Assembly (NCBI GenBank): GCA_963695415.1
Contig: CAVOGL010000024.1
Span: 145,587 to 209,586, forward strand
From: CAVXWV01 sp963695415
Lineage (GTDB): Bacteria > Chloroflexota > Anaerolineae > Anaerolineales > UBA4823
Length of the DNA: 64,000 nucleotides
Direction of reading: 5' to 3'
This document shows, one piece after another, positions 44,811 to 54,489 of this stretch (its first letter is position 1; each line of letters begins with the position of its first letter). The position numbers and the translations under genes were made by a program. The notes under the pieces are model-generated. The model was not told where the DNA came from. It saw only the letters and a program-made list of their open reading frames with translations, and ran no database searches.

Positions 44811-45483
44811 CGGATCCTCGCCCGTTTTGCCAGCTCTTCGGGGTCCAAAATACGGATTTGCTGTTGTCCACTTCTACCAAACCGGCTTTGGTCAGCTCGC
44901 GGATCACGCGGCTGAGCACGTCGGGTACAGTACCAAGGTGCGCCGCCAGTTCGGTCAGGGTTGACCATCGGTGGCGGGGGATGACGCCATCTTTCGCCTG
45001 CTCGAGCCAGTGCTTCGCCAGACGGGCTTCCACCGTGCGCCGGGAGATGTCCGCGGTGAGTGCGGTCAGGTCAATGAAACGATCGGCCATGTTCTCCATG
45101 ATTTGTAAGGCGGTGTGGGGGTGCGCGTACAGGACCTGCTCCAGAGCATGGCGGGGAATTCGCCAGATGCCAGCTTCCTCCAACGCCATCGCTCTGGCCG
45201 GGTTAGGGCGCCTGGTAAACACGCCGATTTGGTTGAAGATCTCACCCGGTCCTAAGTATCGCAGGATTTGTTCGTGTCCGTCGGGGGCGGTCTTGATCAC
45301 TTTCAGCCAGCCATACTGCAGGTAAAAGAGATGGGTTTCGACATCACCTTCCCAGAAGATCACCGCGTCCACGGGGTAAATCTTCCATTCTGCCTGCTGG
45401 GCTAAATTTATCAGTACATCCTCTCCGACCCCGCGTAGGAAATTAATCGAATGTAACCGTCTGGCGAGAATTTCTGTTTGCAT
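44811..45483 (-). CDS. Crp/Fnr-family transcriptional regulator, frameshifted at the end
   Basis: The 224-residue protein starts MQTEILARRLHSINFLRGVG at 45483. Residues 20-120 are a cNMP-binding-type domain (IFWEGDVETHLFYLQYGWLK, YLGPGEIFNQIGVF). The C-terminal helix-turn-helix is LTELAAHLGTVPDVLSRVIR. A one-base loss in a CC pair near 44870 hides the proper ending (IRILDPEELAKRARIRAD, stop 44811). No FNR cysteine set is visible. It may regulate the neighbouring cupin, membrane and cytochrome genes. Confidence 0.88.
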
Positions 45484-45685
45484 ACTTCTCTCAAGCGCTT
45501 TCGGGATCATCACCGTATCTAGTGATCTAACCACCAGGTAGCTCAAGCAAGGTTCTGGGTGCGGTCTCCTCGTTGGCAGTATTCACCATAATATTATTGG
45601 ATTTTTAGCCAGTATCCGCCCAGGCTTTCCACGCTGAGACGCCAGTTATGTGCATAAGCGGGATCGCCAATTTTACCCTCAAAAA

Positions 45686-46146
45686 TTATCCAAGGAGTAA
45701 GTTCACCGCAGGATCGGTTTCCAGACCATCACCACCGTCCAGTATCGGTGTTTCACATGCGCCAGCCTCGATCGTGCTGCCCTGGTTTTTCATCAGCGAG
45801 GCTCCTTCACAGCTGATGGCTCCACAGTTCACCCAGTTAATCGTGGAAATCATACCCAGGAACAATACTATTGCCGTGGCTGGGAACAGCGCAGCATAAA
45901 CAGCCAGTTTCCGGTTACTATTCTTTGCAGTCCAGATGATAATGCTTGAGCCAATGCTGATGATCGGGAAGAAACAGCCAGGACGATCAGGACCTGAGTC
46001 CAGGTCTCCAAGCCCGTTTCCGCTTGCAGTCGTATCGAAAAAACGACAAAAAATATAGCAGGGCAAATGGAGATGATTCCTGCAGTAGCCCAAAATAGAC
46101 TGGCAGCCAGAAGCCCTTTGGATTTGCTTCCTGTTCCCTCAGTCAT
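45686..46146 (-). CDS. Small membrane protein, unknown, frameshifted
   Basis: The first frame (MTEGTGSKSKGLLAASLFWA, then ISICPAIFFVVFSIRL) and the second (FFPIISIGSSIIIWTAKNSN, FPATAIVLFLGMISTIN) join near 45970 into about 153 residues with three or four helices and an external tail containing three cysteines (WVNCGAISCEG, GACETP). No family was recognised. The 200 bp between it and the Crp gene show no coding signal. Confidence 0.5.
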
Positions 46147-46230
46147 AGATCCTTCCTCACCTAAAACCCATGGAGTGGGTTATCTATTCATTTCTATATG
46201 GTCTTGCATTTAATACTCCCCAAACTTACT

Positions 46231-46259
46231 GGCAGGTCAGGCATCCCTGCCCGACCCTG
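46231..46259. repeat. Palindromic dispersed repeat, variant copy 3
   Basis: GTCAGGCA and TGCCCGAC with the same TCCC loop (one mismatch) form a variant of the hairpins at 36746 and 43046. It lies at the 3' end of a membrane-protein remnant. Confidence 0.55.
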
Positions 46260-46400
46260 TCCTCAGCCATGCCACCGCCGCGATTACCACATCAACCACG
46301 ATCACCATCAAGGAGCTCAATACCGTCAACCCCTCTGACAGTGCAAACTGCCCATCTGGAAGCATGCCGGTCATCCAGAACGCCAAGGTAATCAGCATCC
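46237..46400 (-). pseudogene. 3' part of a membrane-protein gene
   Basis: On the minus strand the frame shows GMLITLAFWMTGMLPDGQFA and LSSLMVIVVDVVIAAVAWL, two convincing helices ending at 46237. Upstream of about 46400 the frame stays open but is non-helical and antisense to a CsoR-like sequence, so the true 5' part appears to be missing. Confidence 0.4.
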
Positions 46401-46605
46401 CGTCAAGCGCATGGTCGAAGAGGACACTGCCTGCCCGGATGTGCTTGTGCAGATCGCCGTTGTCCGTGCAGCCCTTAATGCTGCAGCCGGGTTGATCATC
46501 GAAGATCACATGCAGGGATGCATGGTCAAACCGCCCAGGATGGCGACTTCCTGCGAGGAAGCCTTCCGTGACCAGAAAACATCTCTGGATCGCTTTATCG
46601 ATTAG
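46395..46605 (+). pseudogene. CsoR-family metal-sensing repressor, 5'-truncated
   Basis: The plus-strand frame reads VKRMVEEDTACPDVLVQIAV, then VRAALNAAAGLIIEDHMQGC, matching the core of CsoR/RcnR regulators, with the conserved Cys (TACPDV) and His-x3-Cys (DHMQGC) copper ligands. A shift after CMVK hides part of the end, which resumes at EEAFRDQKTSLDRFID. The first 30 residues that should hold RIEGQVRG are absent: the DNA before 46395 belongs to the opposite-strand membrane gene. It adjoins the ChrB/ABC operon end to end. Confidence 0.6.
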
Positions 46606-46619
46606 ACAAGCCCCCTGGT

Positions 46620-47057
46620 CTACTTGCCTTTCACCGCATCCAGCCGGCACCAGGCGTACAGTGCGTCATAAACGTCGAACTGCCGCTCCAGGTTTTCCAG
46701 GTCATCTGGAAGCGAACGCTGTACCCCACAGCAATTGCTTCCAATCCCCGCCGCGATCGGTTCCTTGTCGATATCTGCCGCAACGTCTGCCGCGTGTACG
46801 ATCTCTGCCAGGCGCAGCAGACCGGGTTCCGTCAGTTCGTATTTCAAGATGATCGACTCAAATGAACAGCGTCCATCGTGATGTCCCAGTTCAACACCCG
46901 GCGCATCGAAGGGGATCGCGCCGGTCTCTTGCGCCGTACGGTCGATCTCGCTTTTGGGCACGAACAGGAACTCCGCCTCGCTGTCGATAAAGCGCGTGAT
47001 CAGCCAGGGGCATGCTACACGGTCCACGTGTACGTGGGATCGGGTTACCCATTTCAT
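46620..47057 (-). CDS. ChrB C-terminal-domain protein, copy 2
   Basis: A 145-residue protein starting MKWVTRSHVHVDRVACPWLI and continuing FIDSEAEFLFVPKSEI, with HHDGRCSFESIILKYEL and AEIVHAADVAADI. This is the chromate-resistance ChrB C-terminal domain (conserved His, Asp and Cys residues suggest metal or thiol chemistry). It is the last gene of the ChrB/ABC operon, 17 bp after the second exporter half. It is about 50 percent similar by eye to the protein at 50734-51153. Confidence 0.85.
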   Translation of the reverse strand: MKWVTRSHVHVDRVACPWLITRFIDSEAEFLFVPKSEIDRTAQETGAIPFDAPGVELGHHDGRCSFESIILKYELTEPGLLRLAEIVHAADVAADIDKEPIAAGIGSNCCGVQRSLPDDLENLERQFDVYDALYAWCRLDAVKGK

Positions 47058-47073
47058 AGTCTCTTTTCCTTTC

Positions 47074-48884
47074 CTAATCTAGGTTTTTCTGTATGTGGTC
47101 AGCGCGCCAGTCCCATCCGGCAGCTTCCAACTCGAGCAGCGCCGCGAACCTGCCGCCCGTCTGGATTAATTCATCCGGCGTTCCCATTTCCAGGATGCGC
47201 CCTTGCTCCAAAACGATCACCCGGTCGGCAGCCCCGCGCCGTCGACAGGCGGTGAGCCACCGTCAGGATAGCTCGTCTGTGCAGGGCGGATTCTTGCTCC
47301 AGCACCTGGCGGAAAGCAGCTTCGCTGGCGCTGTCGATCGCAGAAGTCGCTTCGTCGAACAGCAGCACCGCAGGGTTCCGGATCAGGGCACGCGTCAGCG
47401 ATAGCAGCTGCCGCTGACCGGAAGAGAGCCGCATCCCCTCCCCCGATCCGCTGTTGATCACTGTTTCGTATCCCTGCGGCAGGGAGCGGATGAACGCGTC
47501 TGCTCCGGAGGTTCGTGCCGCGTTCTCGACCGCATCCAGGCGCACGCTGTCATCCTCCAGCGTCAGGTTATCCAGCACCGTGCCGCTGAAGAGCTGCACC
47601 ACCTGCGGCACCACGCCGATCAACCTCTGCCGTTCATGTTCTGAGATCTGGCGTGGGTCAATCCCGTTCAACCGCAGTTTTCCTCCCATGGCGCATACAA
47701 ACCGCCCAACAAATGCACGATGCTGGTCTTCCCCGCCCCGGTCCCGACCTACCAGTGCCACATGCTCTCCTGATCTCACGCTGAATGAAACCTGCTTCAG
47801 TACGGGCTGATTTTGGAAATAGCCAAAGGTGATATTCCATCACTTCGATGCCTGTTGCTTCGCTGTCTTGCTTCAGTGTTTCCTCTCCTGCCTCGTCGCT
47901 GGGTATATCGAGCACCTGGAAGATGCGCTCGGCTCCCGACAGCGCGCTCTGCACGGTTTGCCATTCCTCGCCCAGTGCGGTGATGGGGTCGAAGAAACGC
48001 CTGAAAAGGAAAATGAAGGCGGTCAGGGTTCCCAGGCTGATCTGCCAGCTGGTCAGGCTTGCAGCCGCCCCGCTCCACAGCAGTAGCGCAATGATCGCTG
48101 CCATCAGGATTTGCATGATCGGGGAATAAAGCGACACTATTCTGCCGTCTGGTTAAAAGCATCCAGCGTCTGCTTTAATATCCACCGGAACCTGGACACA
48201 AAGGCTGGCTCTCTCTGGAAAGCGCGGATAACTTCCAGCCCCCCCAGCGTTTCTTGCAGGTGGGTGTTCATCAGCCCCACTGCCAGCCGGTTGCGGCGCT
48301 CAGCTTCACGGATGCGCCGCCGGAACGAGTTGGTCACCCATAACAGCGGAGGGACGATCAGAGCTGAGACGAGTGAGAGCAGCGGGCTCAGGGCAACCAT
48401 TGCCGCCGACACCGTCACCAGGCGCACAAGGTCAGTCACCAATCCGGATACGCCGGAAGAAAATAACGTGTCCAGGGTGTCCACATCAGCAGTACAGCGG
48501 CTGATTGTATCCCCCAGCGGGTTTTGGTCATGGTAACTCATCGGCAGGCTTTGCAATTGCCGCGTACAACTGCACGCGCAGGTCTCGCAGCGCCCGTTGT
48601 GCAGCCAGGGCGGTCAGGTAATTTGACAGGAAACCCAGCCCCTGCACCACTGCCACACAAGCGAGGTACAGGTAAGCCAGCTGCCATAACCCCGTGAGGG
48701 TTCCTACAGCCAGGTGATCATCGATGATTCGCTTCAAGATCAGTGGTGGGATCAGCTCCAATCCCGCCCCAACCAAAATGACCGTCATGATCAGCGCAAT
48801 TAATGCGCGCTGAGGGGTCAGGATCTCAACGATTCGTTGCCGCGTGGCGCTCCTTGGGACATTTACAGCTGCCGCGCTGTTCAT
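47074..48884 (-). CDS. ABC exporter half-transporter (consensus ATP site), frameshifted
   Basis: Four overlapping frames join into about 600 residues. Membrane part: LIALIMTVILVGAGLELIPP, LGDTISRCTADVDTLDTLFS, ETLGGLEVIRAFQREPAF. ATPase part: VALVGR followed by the frame-damaged Walker A, VVPQVVQLFSGTVLDNL, signature MRLSSGQRQLLSL, Walker B AVLLFDEATSAID with the catalytic Glu, and TVAHRLSTA. The start overlaps the partner stop (ATGA). With that partner it should form a heterodimeric exporter having one intact and one degenerate ATP site. Confidence 0.88.
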
Positions 48885-50737
48885 CCTTCGTCTCCATACC
48901 CGTTCGCCTGGGCAACACGGGCTTGAGCCTGGTAGATGCGCGCGTACAACCCGCCCACAGCCATTAACTCCGCGTGGGTTCCCCGCTCGAGGATCCTTCC
49001 CTTGTCCAGCACAAGGACCAGGTCTGCCAGGGGGAAGGCTGCCAGTCTGTGTGAGCTTAGCAGTATGGTCGCCCGCCGGTCTTCGGGTGCATTGGGACCG
49101 AATGCCTGGCGCAGGGAGGCGACCAACCGGGTCTCGGTATCCAGATCAACAGCTGAGAAAGGGTCATCCAGCAGGAGAAGCCCCGGTGAGATCGGGGATG
49201 CGGACAGGCTGCGCGCCAGCCCGATGCGCTGGCGCTGCCCACCGGAGATGCGCACGCCTAGCTCGCCAATCTGCGTTTCCGCCCCTGCCGGAAAGGTTTT
49301 CAGGTCCTCTTCAAGGTTGGCAATTTTCAAGGCTTCGCTGACTCTTCTTCGCCTTCCGCGTGCTCCACACCGAAGGCAATATTCTCACGGATACTGCCGG
49401 AAAAGAGGTATGGTTCCTGGGACAGGTACCCGATCCGGCTGGCACGCTCCTCGGGAGGGAAGCCTGCCAGCTCTCGACCGTCCACACGGATGTCCCCGGT
49501 TTCAAACGGGTATATCCCCAGGATGGCGCGGATCAGAGCGCTTTTTCCACACCCCACCGGTCCTGTGACCGCCACAAACGAACCTCCGAGGATATCCAGG
49601 CTCACATCCTCCAATGCCGGCTGTGTCGTGCCAGGATAGGAGAAAGTCACGCCCTGCAGCCTCACCGGCAGGGGTTTCTCCTCGAATTTAGGTGCAGGGG
49701 GCAGGGGCAGGTTTAGACCCGCCAGCTGCCCGGGCTGGAACGATGCCAGAGCCGGTTCGCCCTCCACGCCCAGGGCTGGTGCCAGCAGTGGTTTTAACCG
49801 GGCATAAGCCGCACTCCCCCCCTGGATCGAGTTGAACATCTGCGGGATACGGTGGGCGCGGTTGGCGAACCGCAGGAAGAGTTCGATAAAAGCCACGAAC
49901 GCCCCGATCGTCATCGCCCCGCTGATCACCTGCTCCCCTCCCAACCCGATCACCAGCGCCACCCCCGCCAGCATCAGCGTCGAATAGACCGGTTTCAACC
50001 CCTCGCGCAGCCGTACAACCGACAGGTTGGCATCCGCCAGCTCCTGAGCATGTGCCTCAACCTGTCTTGCAGACACGTCGGTGCGCCCAAACAATTTCAG
50101 CACGCGGATACCCGCCAGGCGTTCTTGCAGGATGGACGTCAGCCCGGCATTTGCTTCACGCCGCGCTGGTTGTACGTGACCGAACCCAGCGTCCAACTGC
50201 CTGGGCAAGCAGCATGGCGAATGGGGTCGGCAGCAGCGCCAGTAATGCCAGTCTGGGATCGTAAATGAACATGGTGATCACCAGTGAGATAGAGAACAAC
50301 ACCGTGTCCCACATCTCGATGGTGAATTCGCGCACCCCCACCCCCAGGACCTCCACATCCCCGACAATCCGCGACATCACGTCTCCAACCGCCGTCGTAT
50401 GCAGGCGTTCCATTTCCCAGGCTAACACGCCGCGCAGCGCATCCGCTCTCAGGTTGGCACGTATGCGTCCGTTTGCAGTGATCAGCCACCAGCGCTTCCC
50501 GAGGCGCGGCACCTGGGTAGCCGCCATGCCGCCCAGGAAAGCCAGCGCTGCCCACACCAGCTCGTCCATGCTTGCCTGGTTCTGTTCGAACGCCAGCGCC
50601 GTATCGATTGCCCGTCCGAGCATCACTGCCGGCAGCACGACCGTAATGTTCATGATAATCCCGCAGATGGAACCGAGCAGGATCTCACCGGCAGTCTGGC
50701 GGAAATACGGGCGGAGCTCCCACAGGTAATTGCTCAT
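48881..50737 (-). CDS. ABC exporter half-transporter (degenerate ATP site), frameshifted
   Basis: The start MSNYLWELRPYFRQTAGEI at 50737 is chosen because upstream codons lie in the ChrB gene. The membrane part (VVLPAVMLGRAIDTALAFEQ, TTAVGDVMSRIVGDVEVLG) shifts frame near 50190 and again near 49330. The ATPase domain has Walker A VTGPVGCGKSAL, signature VRISGGQRQRIGLA and Walker B GLLLLDDPFSAVDLD, with Asp in place of the catalytic Glu, then ILLSSHRLAA. The pattern marks the degenerate half of a heterodimer. It overlaps both neighbours by 4 bp. Confidence 0.9.
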
Positions 50738-51153
50738 AACAGACCGGCAGCCAGCTCGCTGTACAGCGCCTCGAACACCATCGCGCCCCTCTCGAGCGCC
50801 TGCCAATCGTCCTTGCACGTGCGCCGTATCCCGCGGCAGATCAGGTCCAACCCCGGTGCTGCCGGCTCTACCGCCGCCTCCTGTACCACGTCTGCCTCAT
50901 CAACAATTTGGGCGATCCGCGCCAGGACCGGGTCTCTCAAATCGTGTTCACGCAGGAAGGTGTGGAACGTGCAGTGTCCTCTGCGGTGCGAATACTTTAC
51001 CCCCGGGATGTCAAATGCCTCCGCCTCCTCCGGCAGTGGTTTTTGCCCGGCGGGGATGAAGATGAACTCAGCCTCCGGGTCGATAAACCGCCGGATCAGC
51101 CAGGCGCAAGCCATACGGTCCACCGCCGCGTTCTCCCAGGTCACCCACTTCAT
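50734..51153 (-). CDS. ChrB C-terminal-domain protein, copy 1
   Basis: A 139-residue protein MKWVTWENAAVDRMACAWLI with RRFIDPEAEFIFIPAGQ, KYSHRRGHCTFHTFLREH and AQIVDEADVVQEA. In known ChrB proteins this domain is fused to the N-terminal one; here it is a separate gene that overlaps the N-domain gene by 4 bp (ATGA) and the exporter gene by 4 bp. It may sense or reduce an oxyanion. The frame is intact. Confidence 0.88.
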   Translation of the reverse strand: MKWVTWENAAVDRMACAWLIRRFIDPEAEFIFIPAGQKPLPEEAEAFDIPGVKYSHRRGHCTFHTFLREHDLRDPVLARIAQIVDEADVVQEAAVEPAAPGLDLICRGIRRTCKDDWQALERGAMVFEALYSELAAGLL

Positions 51154-51579
51154 CTTGCAGTTCCTCTCATGCTGAGGATTTTCTCGCGAAGCCGTCTTCC
51201 GGTCTCGGATCTGAAATAATCCCTGGGCACTGTCTGTTGGTACATCCGTGCAACCGCCTCCAGGTCAGCCTCTCCGCCTTCGTGCATTTCGAGCATCTCC
51301 AGGTAAACCTGGTCGACCTGTGAGATGAATTTTTGCCTAAGCGCTTCGTCCGTCGCCCCCATCGCCAGGCTGGCTTCCCATAGGGTCGCCTCGCCGCCCA
51401 TCTCGGTAATCTCCGCCGACAGCCACTGCAGCTGCTCGCGCGTGCGGGTTGGACGGCAGCACCCAGCAGCTGTCCTGGTGCAGCAGAGCCCCCATCCGCT
51501 TCAGTTTGCGCCATACATAAACTCGCAGGGCAGAGGGATCGGAGGGGATTTTATACGTCAGCAGTAGCCATTTCTGCAT
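51150..51579 (-). CDS. ChrB N-terminal-domain protein, frameshifted
   Basis: The ATG at 51579 opens MQKWLLLTYKIPSDPSALRV, then YVWRKLKRMGALLHQDSCWV and LPSNP. After a shift near 51440 it continues EMGGEATLWEASLAMGATDE and LRQKFISQVDQVYLEMLEMH. This is the ChrB N-terminal domain, a winged-helix-like region thought to regulate chromate-resistance genes. As the first gene of the operon, next to an operator-like palindrome, it is the probable repressor. Confidence 0.85.
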
Positions 51580-51607
51580 GTTCAAAAAGGGTTAAATAAA
51601 CCTTAAC

Positions 51608-51653
51608 AATGTAACAACTGTTACATTCTACCAATCTGACGTAGTCTTGTCAA
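51608..51653 (-). promoter_or_regulatory. Promoter and operator of the chrB-like/ABC operon
   Basis: On the minus strand TTGACA (51648-51653), a 17-bp spacer and TAGAAT (51625-51630) form a near-consensus promoter. A perfect inverted repeat AATGTAAC-AACT-GTTACATT (51608-51627) starts in the -10 and covers the transcription start. It lies 28 bp upstream of the first ChrB-like start codon, a classical repressor position. Confidence 0.75.
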
Positions 51654-51655
51654 CC

Positions 51656-51700
51656 GGAACGCAGTCCACTGGAACCCAGTCCACAGGAACCCAGTCCACA
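51656..51700. repeat. Short tandem repeat, 15 bp x 3
   Basis: Three units GGAACsCAGTCCACw at 51656, 51671 and 51686, the last two identical. They lie between the ChrB-like operon promoter and the CAP-LysM gene. They are too short and adjacent to be a CRISPR array. Confidence 0.8.
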
Positions 51701-51864
51701 TCCACGGCTTTAACAAAGTCCGCTGTCGCTGCGAGAAGGGCGCTCTTTGCCCGACGAAGCAGCCCCCTGGCACGCTGGCAGAAGTATCCTCCGTCTTCCG
51801 TCCCCGGTCCTCCATCCATTCCTCCGCCCCAATACCAATTTTCACCTTCCGTTATAATTGCCCG

Positions 51865-53322
51865 GTGCATAGAAATATCATCTCCCGCTTGTGGTTGGGG
51901 TTGTTCCTGCTTCTGGGTTTGCTCGTTCCGTTGGGCGGGGTTCATGCCGGGTTGTCATTCGTCCCTTCCATCCAATCAGGCGGGGTAACCGCATTCGACC
52001 TGATCATTGCCATGAACACGCTGCGCGCTTCATACGGGTTACCGCTGCTGGTAGAAGACCCCATAATCAACTCCGTTGCTCAGGCGACAGCGGATTATAT
52101 GGCTGCCAATAATATGTCCTCTCATATCGGCGACGTGCGCGGGCGCCTGCAGGCAGCTGGGTACGGAGGTGGCGCTCAGGTGTGGGCTACAGAAAATTTC
52201 GCCGTCGCTCGATCCTTCGGCATCGACGAGATCATGCTGGCATGGAGTGATCCCTCCCACATGATCCCGGCAGTCAATCCGGCTTACTGCAACATCGGGG
52301 CAGGGGTTTCCAAAGCCGCCAACGGGCAAACTTATTACGTTTTACAGGCAGCCTACACCTCGGCAAAAGCTTGCGGGGAATATAAATCCGTGGTTAGCGC
52401 TGGCAGTACCACCCAGCCCGGGGGTGTGACGGGCGTGTCCCAACTCATCATCCCTGTGAAAATCGCCACGCCGGATGCCGATGGCAGGATCTTCCACGAA
52501 GTAAAAGCCGGGCAATCTTTCTGGGCGATCGCCGTGGCTTATAAAATCACCATCAACGATCTCGAGGTGTGGAATAACCTTTCTCGGGAGAGCAAGCTGC
52601 AGATCGGTCAAAAACTGTTCATCCCTGGCAGCAGCACCAGCGGCTATTCCACGCCCACCCCGGTTGGCATGGTTCTGGTAGCCACCCCCAACGCAGATGG
52701 CAGGATTGTACATTCTGTGCAGGCGTATCACACCCTCATCACCATTGCCGATGCCTATGATGTCAAGGTCGAAACCATTTTGGCGAACAACGGATTGCAG
52801 TTGGATTGGCCCCTTCAGATCGGGCAGAATCTGGTCATCGACCTGGGGAACATTACCCCCAGTCCTACGCCTCGTCCATTAACCCCCATCGAGATGCTAA
52901 CACCGGAAAGCGATGGCAGATACTACCACACGGTCAGCAGCGGCGAGACTTTATCGTGGATCGCCAACTATTATGGTGTGGGTACCGGTGAGCTGATGGC
53001 TTGGAATGGGCTGAATGCCAGCTCGATCATCGTCCCCGAGCAAAAGCTGCTTCTGCAGGTGACGCCGCCTGCGCCTTCGCATACACCCGAAACGCCTGTC
53101 CCCCCGCCGGCAACGCCCACATCACCCTCCACGGCGACTCTTACGCCTTCACCCGTGACCGAAAGCGCTTTAGCGCCGGCGTCACCCACAGCGATCAACC
53201 TCGATCCTGAAACGGCTGCTTCCTCTGCAGGTAAGCGGCTGGCAGGCATAGTGATCCTGCTTGGCGTTCTGGCGGCAGGGGGATTGATCGCCGCTGGGTT
53301 TTACAAGCGCCAAAAATCCTGA
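51865..53322 (+). CDS. CAP/SCP-domain protein with three LysM repeats
   Basis: The frame starts at GTG 51865 with a signal peptide (LWLGLFLLLGLLVPLGGVHA). Residues 40-170 form a CAP/SCP-like domain (LIIAMNTLRASYGLPLLVED, MSSHIGDVRGRLQAAGY, AWSDPSHMIPAVNPAYCNIG). Three LysM units follow (IFHEVKAGQSFWAIAVAYK; IVHSVQAYHTLITIADAYD; YYHTVSSGETLSWIANYYG), then a Thr/Pro-rich stalk and a C-terminal membrane helix (IVILLGVLAAGGLIAAGF). It would sit on the surface, bind peptidoglycan or related glycans, and be anchored at its C-terminus. Confidence 0.92.
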   Translation: MHRNIISRLWLGLFLLLGLLVPLGGVHAGLSFVPSIQSGGVTAFDLIIAMNTLRASYGLPLLVEDPIINSVAQATADYMAANNMSSHIGDVRGRLQAAGYGGGAQVWATENFAVARSFGIDEIMLAWSDPSHMIPAVNPAYCNIGAGVSKAANGQTYYVLQAAYTSAKACGEYKSVVSAGSTTQPGGVTGVSQLIIPVKIATPDADGRIFHEVKAGQSFWAIAVAYKITINDLEVWNNLSRESKLQIGQKLFIPGSSTSGYSTPTPVGMVLVATPNADGRIVHSVQAYHTLITIADAYDVKVETILANNGLQLDWPLQIGQNLVIDLGNITPSPTPRPLTPIEMLTPESDGRYYHTVSSGETLSWIANYYGVGTGELMAWNGLNASSIIVPEQKLLLQVTPPAPSHTPETPVPPPATPTSPSTATLTPSPVTESALAPASPTAINLDPETAASSAGKRLAGIVILLGVLAAGGLIAAGFYKRQKS

Positions 53323-53407
53323 AAGGTGGATCGCTGCATAACTCATCCCCCCAACCATCATCAACCAGGACCTTCCGCATATCTCACCAAAAACAAGGAG
53401 AATTATT

Positions 53408-54346
53408 ATGAAACGAGCAGTTATTATTGGAGGAAAAGGTAAAGTTGGCACGTATCTTGTTCCTATGCTGGTAGAGGATGGCTTTGAAGTCATCAATGTG
53501 AGCCGTGGCGCTTCCAAGCCATTCATTGCCCATGGCTGCTGGGATAGTGTAAAGCAGGTTGACCTTGACCGGAATGACCCGGAATTTCCACATAAGATCA
53601 CTGCACTAAAACCGGATATTGTGATGGATAAGATTTGCTTTAAAGAATCGGATATGTCTGCGCTGATTGCGTCACTGGAAGGGCAGGTGGAGCATTACCT
53701 TGTCACAGGGAGCGTCTGGTGTCATGGAACAGGCTCCGTTGTTCCCAATACAGAGGAAGAGGATTTGAATCCGTTTGGCGAATATGGAATCGAAAAACTA
53801 AAGATGACTCGCACCCTGAAACGGAAGTATGCCCTTTCCCATTTTCCGGGGACAATCATCCACCCAGGACACATTGTCGGTCCCGGACATCCACCCATCA
53901 ATCCGCAGGGGCATCATAATCCCAAGGTGTTTGAAGCGCTGATACACGGAGAGCCAGTTACGATCCCGAATTTCGGAATGGAGACTGTCCACCATGTTCA
54001 TGCCATCGATGTCGCAGGCGTTTTCAGAGCGGCAATCCGGGCCGGAAGTCCAAGCTACGGACAGTCTTTTCATGCTGTCTCCGCAGGTGCAGTTACGCTT
54101 CGTGGTTTTGCCAAAGAAGTAGCCTCTTGGTTTGGTAAGGAAGCCAACCTTGTATTCAAGCCTTTTGATGAATTCAGCAAGGATGTGGCAGAGGCCGATG
54201 CGAATGAGACTTACGAACACATCTTGCGTTCACCAAATCATTCTATGGAGAAAGCAAAGCGGCTGTTGGGGTTCACACCAGGCTATTCCAGCTTTGAAGC
54301 TGTCAAAGAGTCGCTTGGACTGGATGATAAGCCATGGGCTGGTTGA
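53408..54346 (+). CDS. NAD-dependent epimerase/dehydratase family protein
   Basis: The 312-residue protein begins MKRAVIIGGKGKVGTYLVPM (Rossmann loop GGKGKVG) and has LVTGSVWCHG and the YGIEK active-site Tyr-Lys pair near residue 122. Further, IHPGHIVGPGHPPINPQGHH and FGMETVHHVHAIDVAG are extended-SDR patterns. The substrate is probably a sugar nucleotide or other small oxidised molecule. The start follows an AGGAG site and the frame is intact. The gene stands alone between the CAP-LysM and radical SAM genes. Confidence 0.9.
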   Translation: MKRAVIIGGKGKVGTYLVPMLVEDGFEVINVSRGASKPFIAHGCWDSVKQVDLDRNDPEFPHKITALKPDIVMDKICFKESDMSALIASLEGQVEHYLVTGSVWCHGTGSVVPNTEEEDLNPFGEYGIEKLKMTRTLKRKYALSHFPGTIIHPGHIVGPGHPPINPQGHHNPKVFEALIHGEPVTIPNFGMETVHHVHAIDVAGVFRAAIRAGSPSYGQSFHAVSAGAVTLRGFAKEVASWFGKEANLVFKPFDEFSKDVAEADANETYEHILRSPNHSMEKAKRLLGFTPGYSSFEAVKESLGLDDKPWAG

Positions 54347-54489
54347 GTTATAAGAAAAGCGTTATCGTTGTCTCCAGGCAAATTATCGGTTCACCTTAAC
54401 TTGGTGTCCATTCTTTGGGGTACAGCACATAAAATCTTTTTGCCCTTTTACTTTGAGCCTTTCGTGTTAAATTCCGCCCAAAGTCCAGG

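Noticed and set aside
44524..45546. A single 340-residue Crp-cupin fusion protein
   Set aside because: The Crp C-terminus and the cupin both become normal when homopolymer indels are repaired, and a ribosome site precedes the cupin start.
51656..51700. CRISPR-like array
   Set aside because: Units of 15 bp are directly adjacent with no spacers and only three copies.
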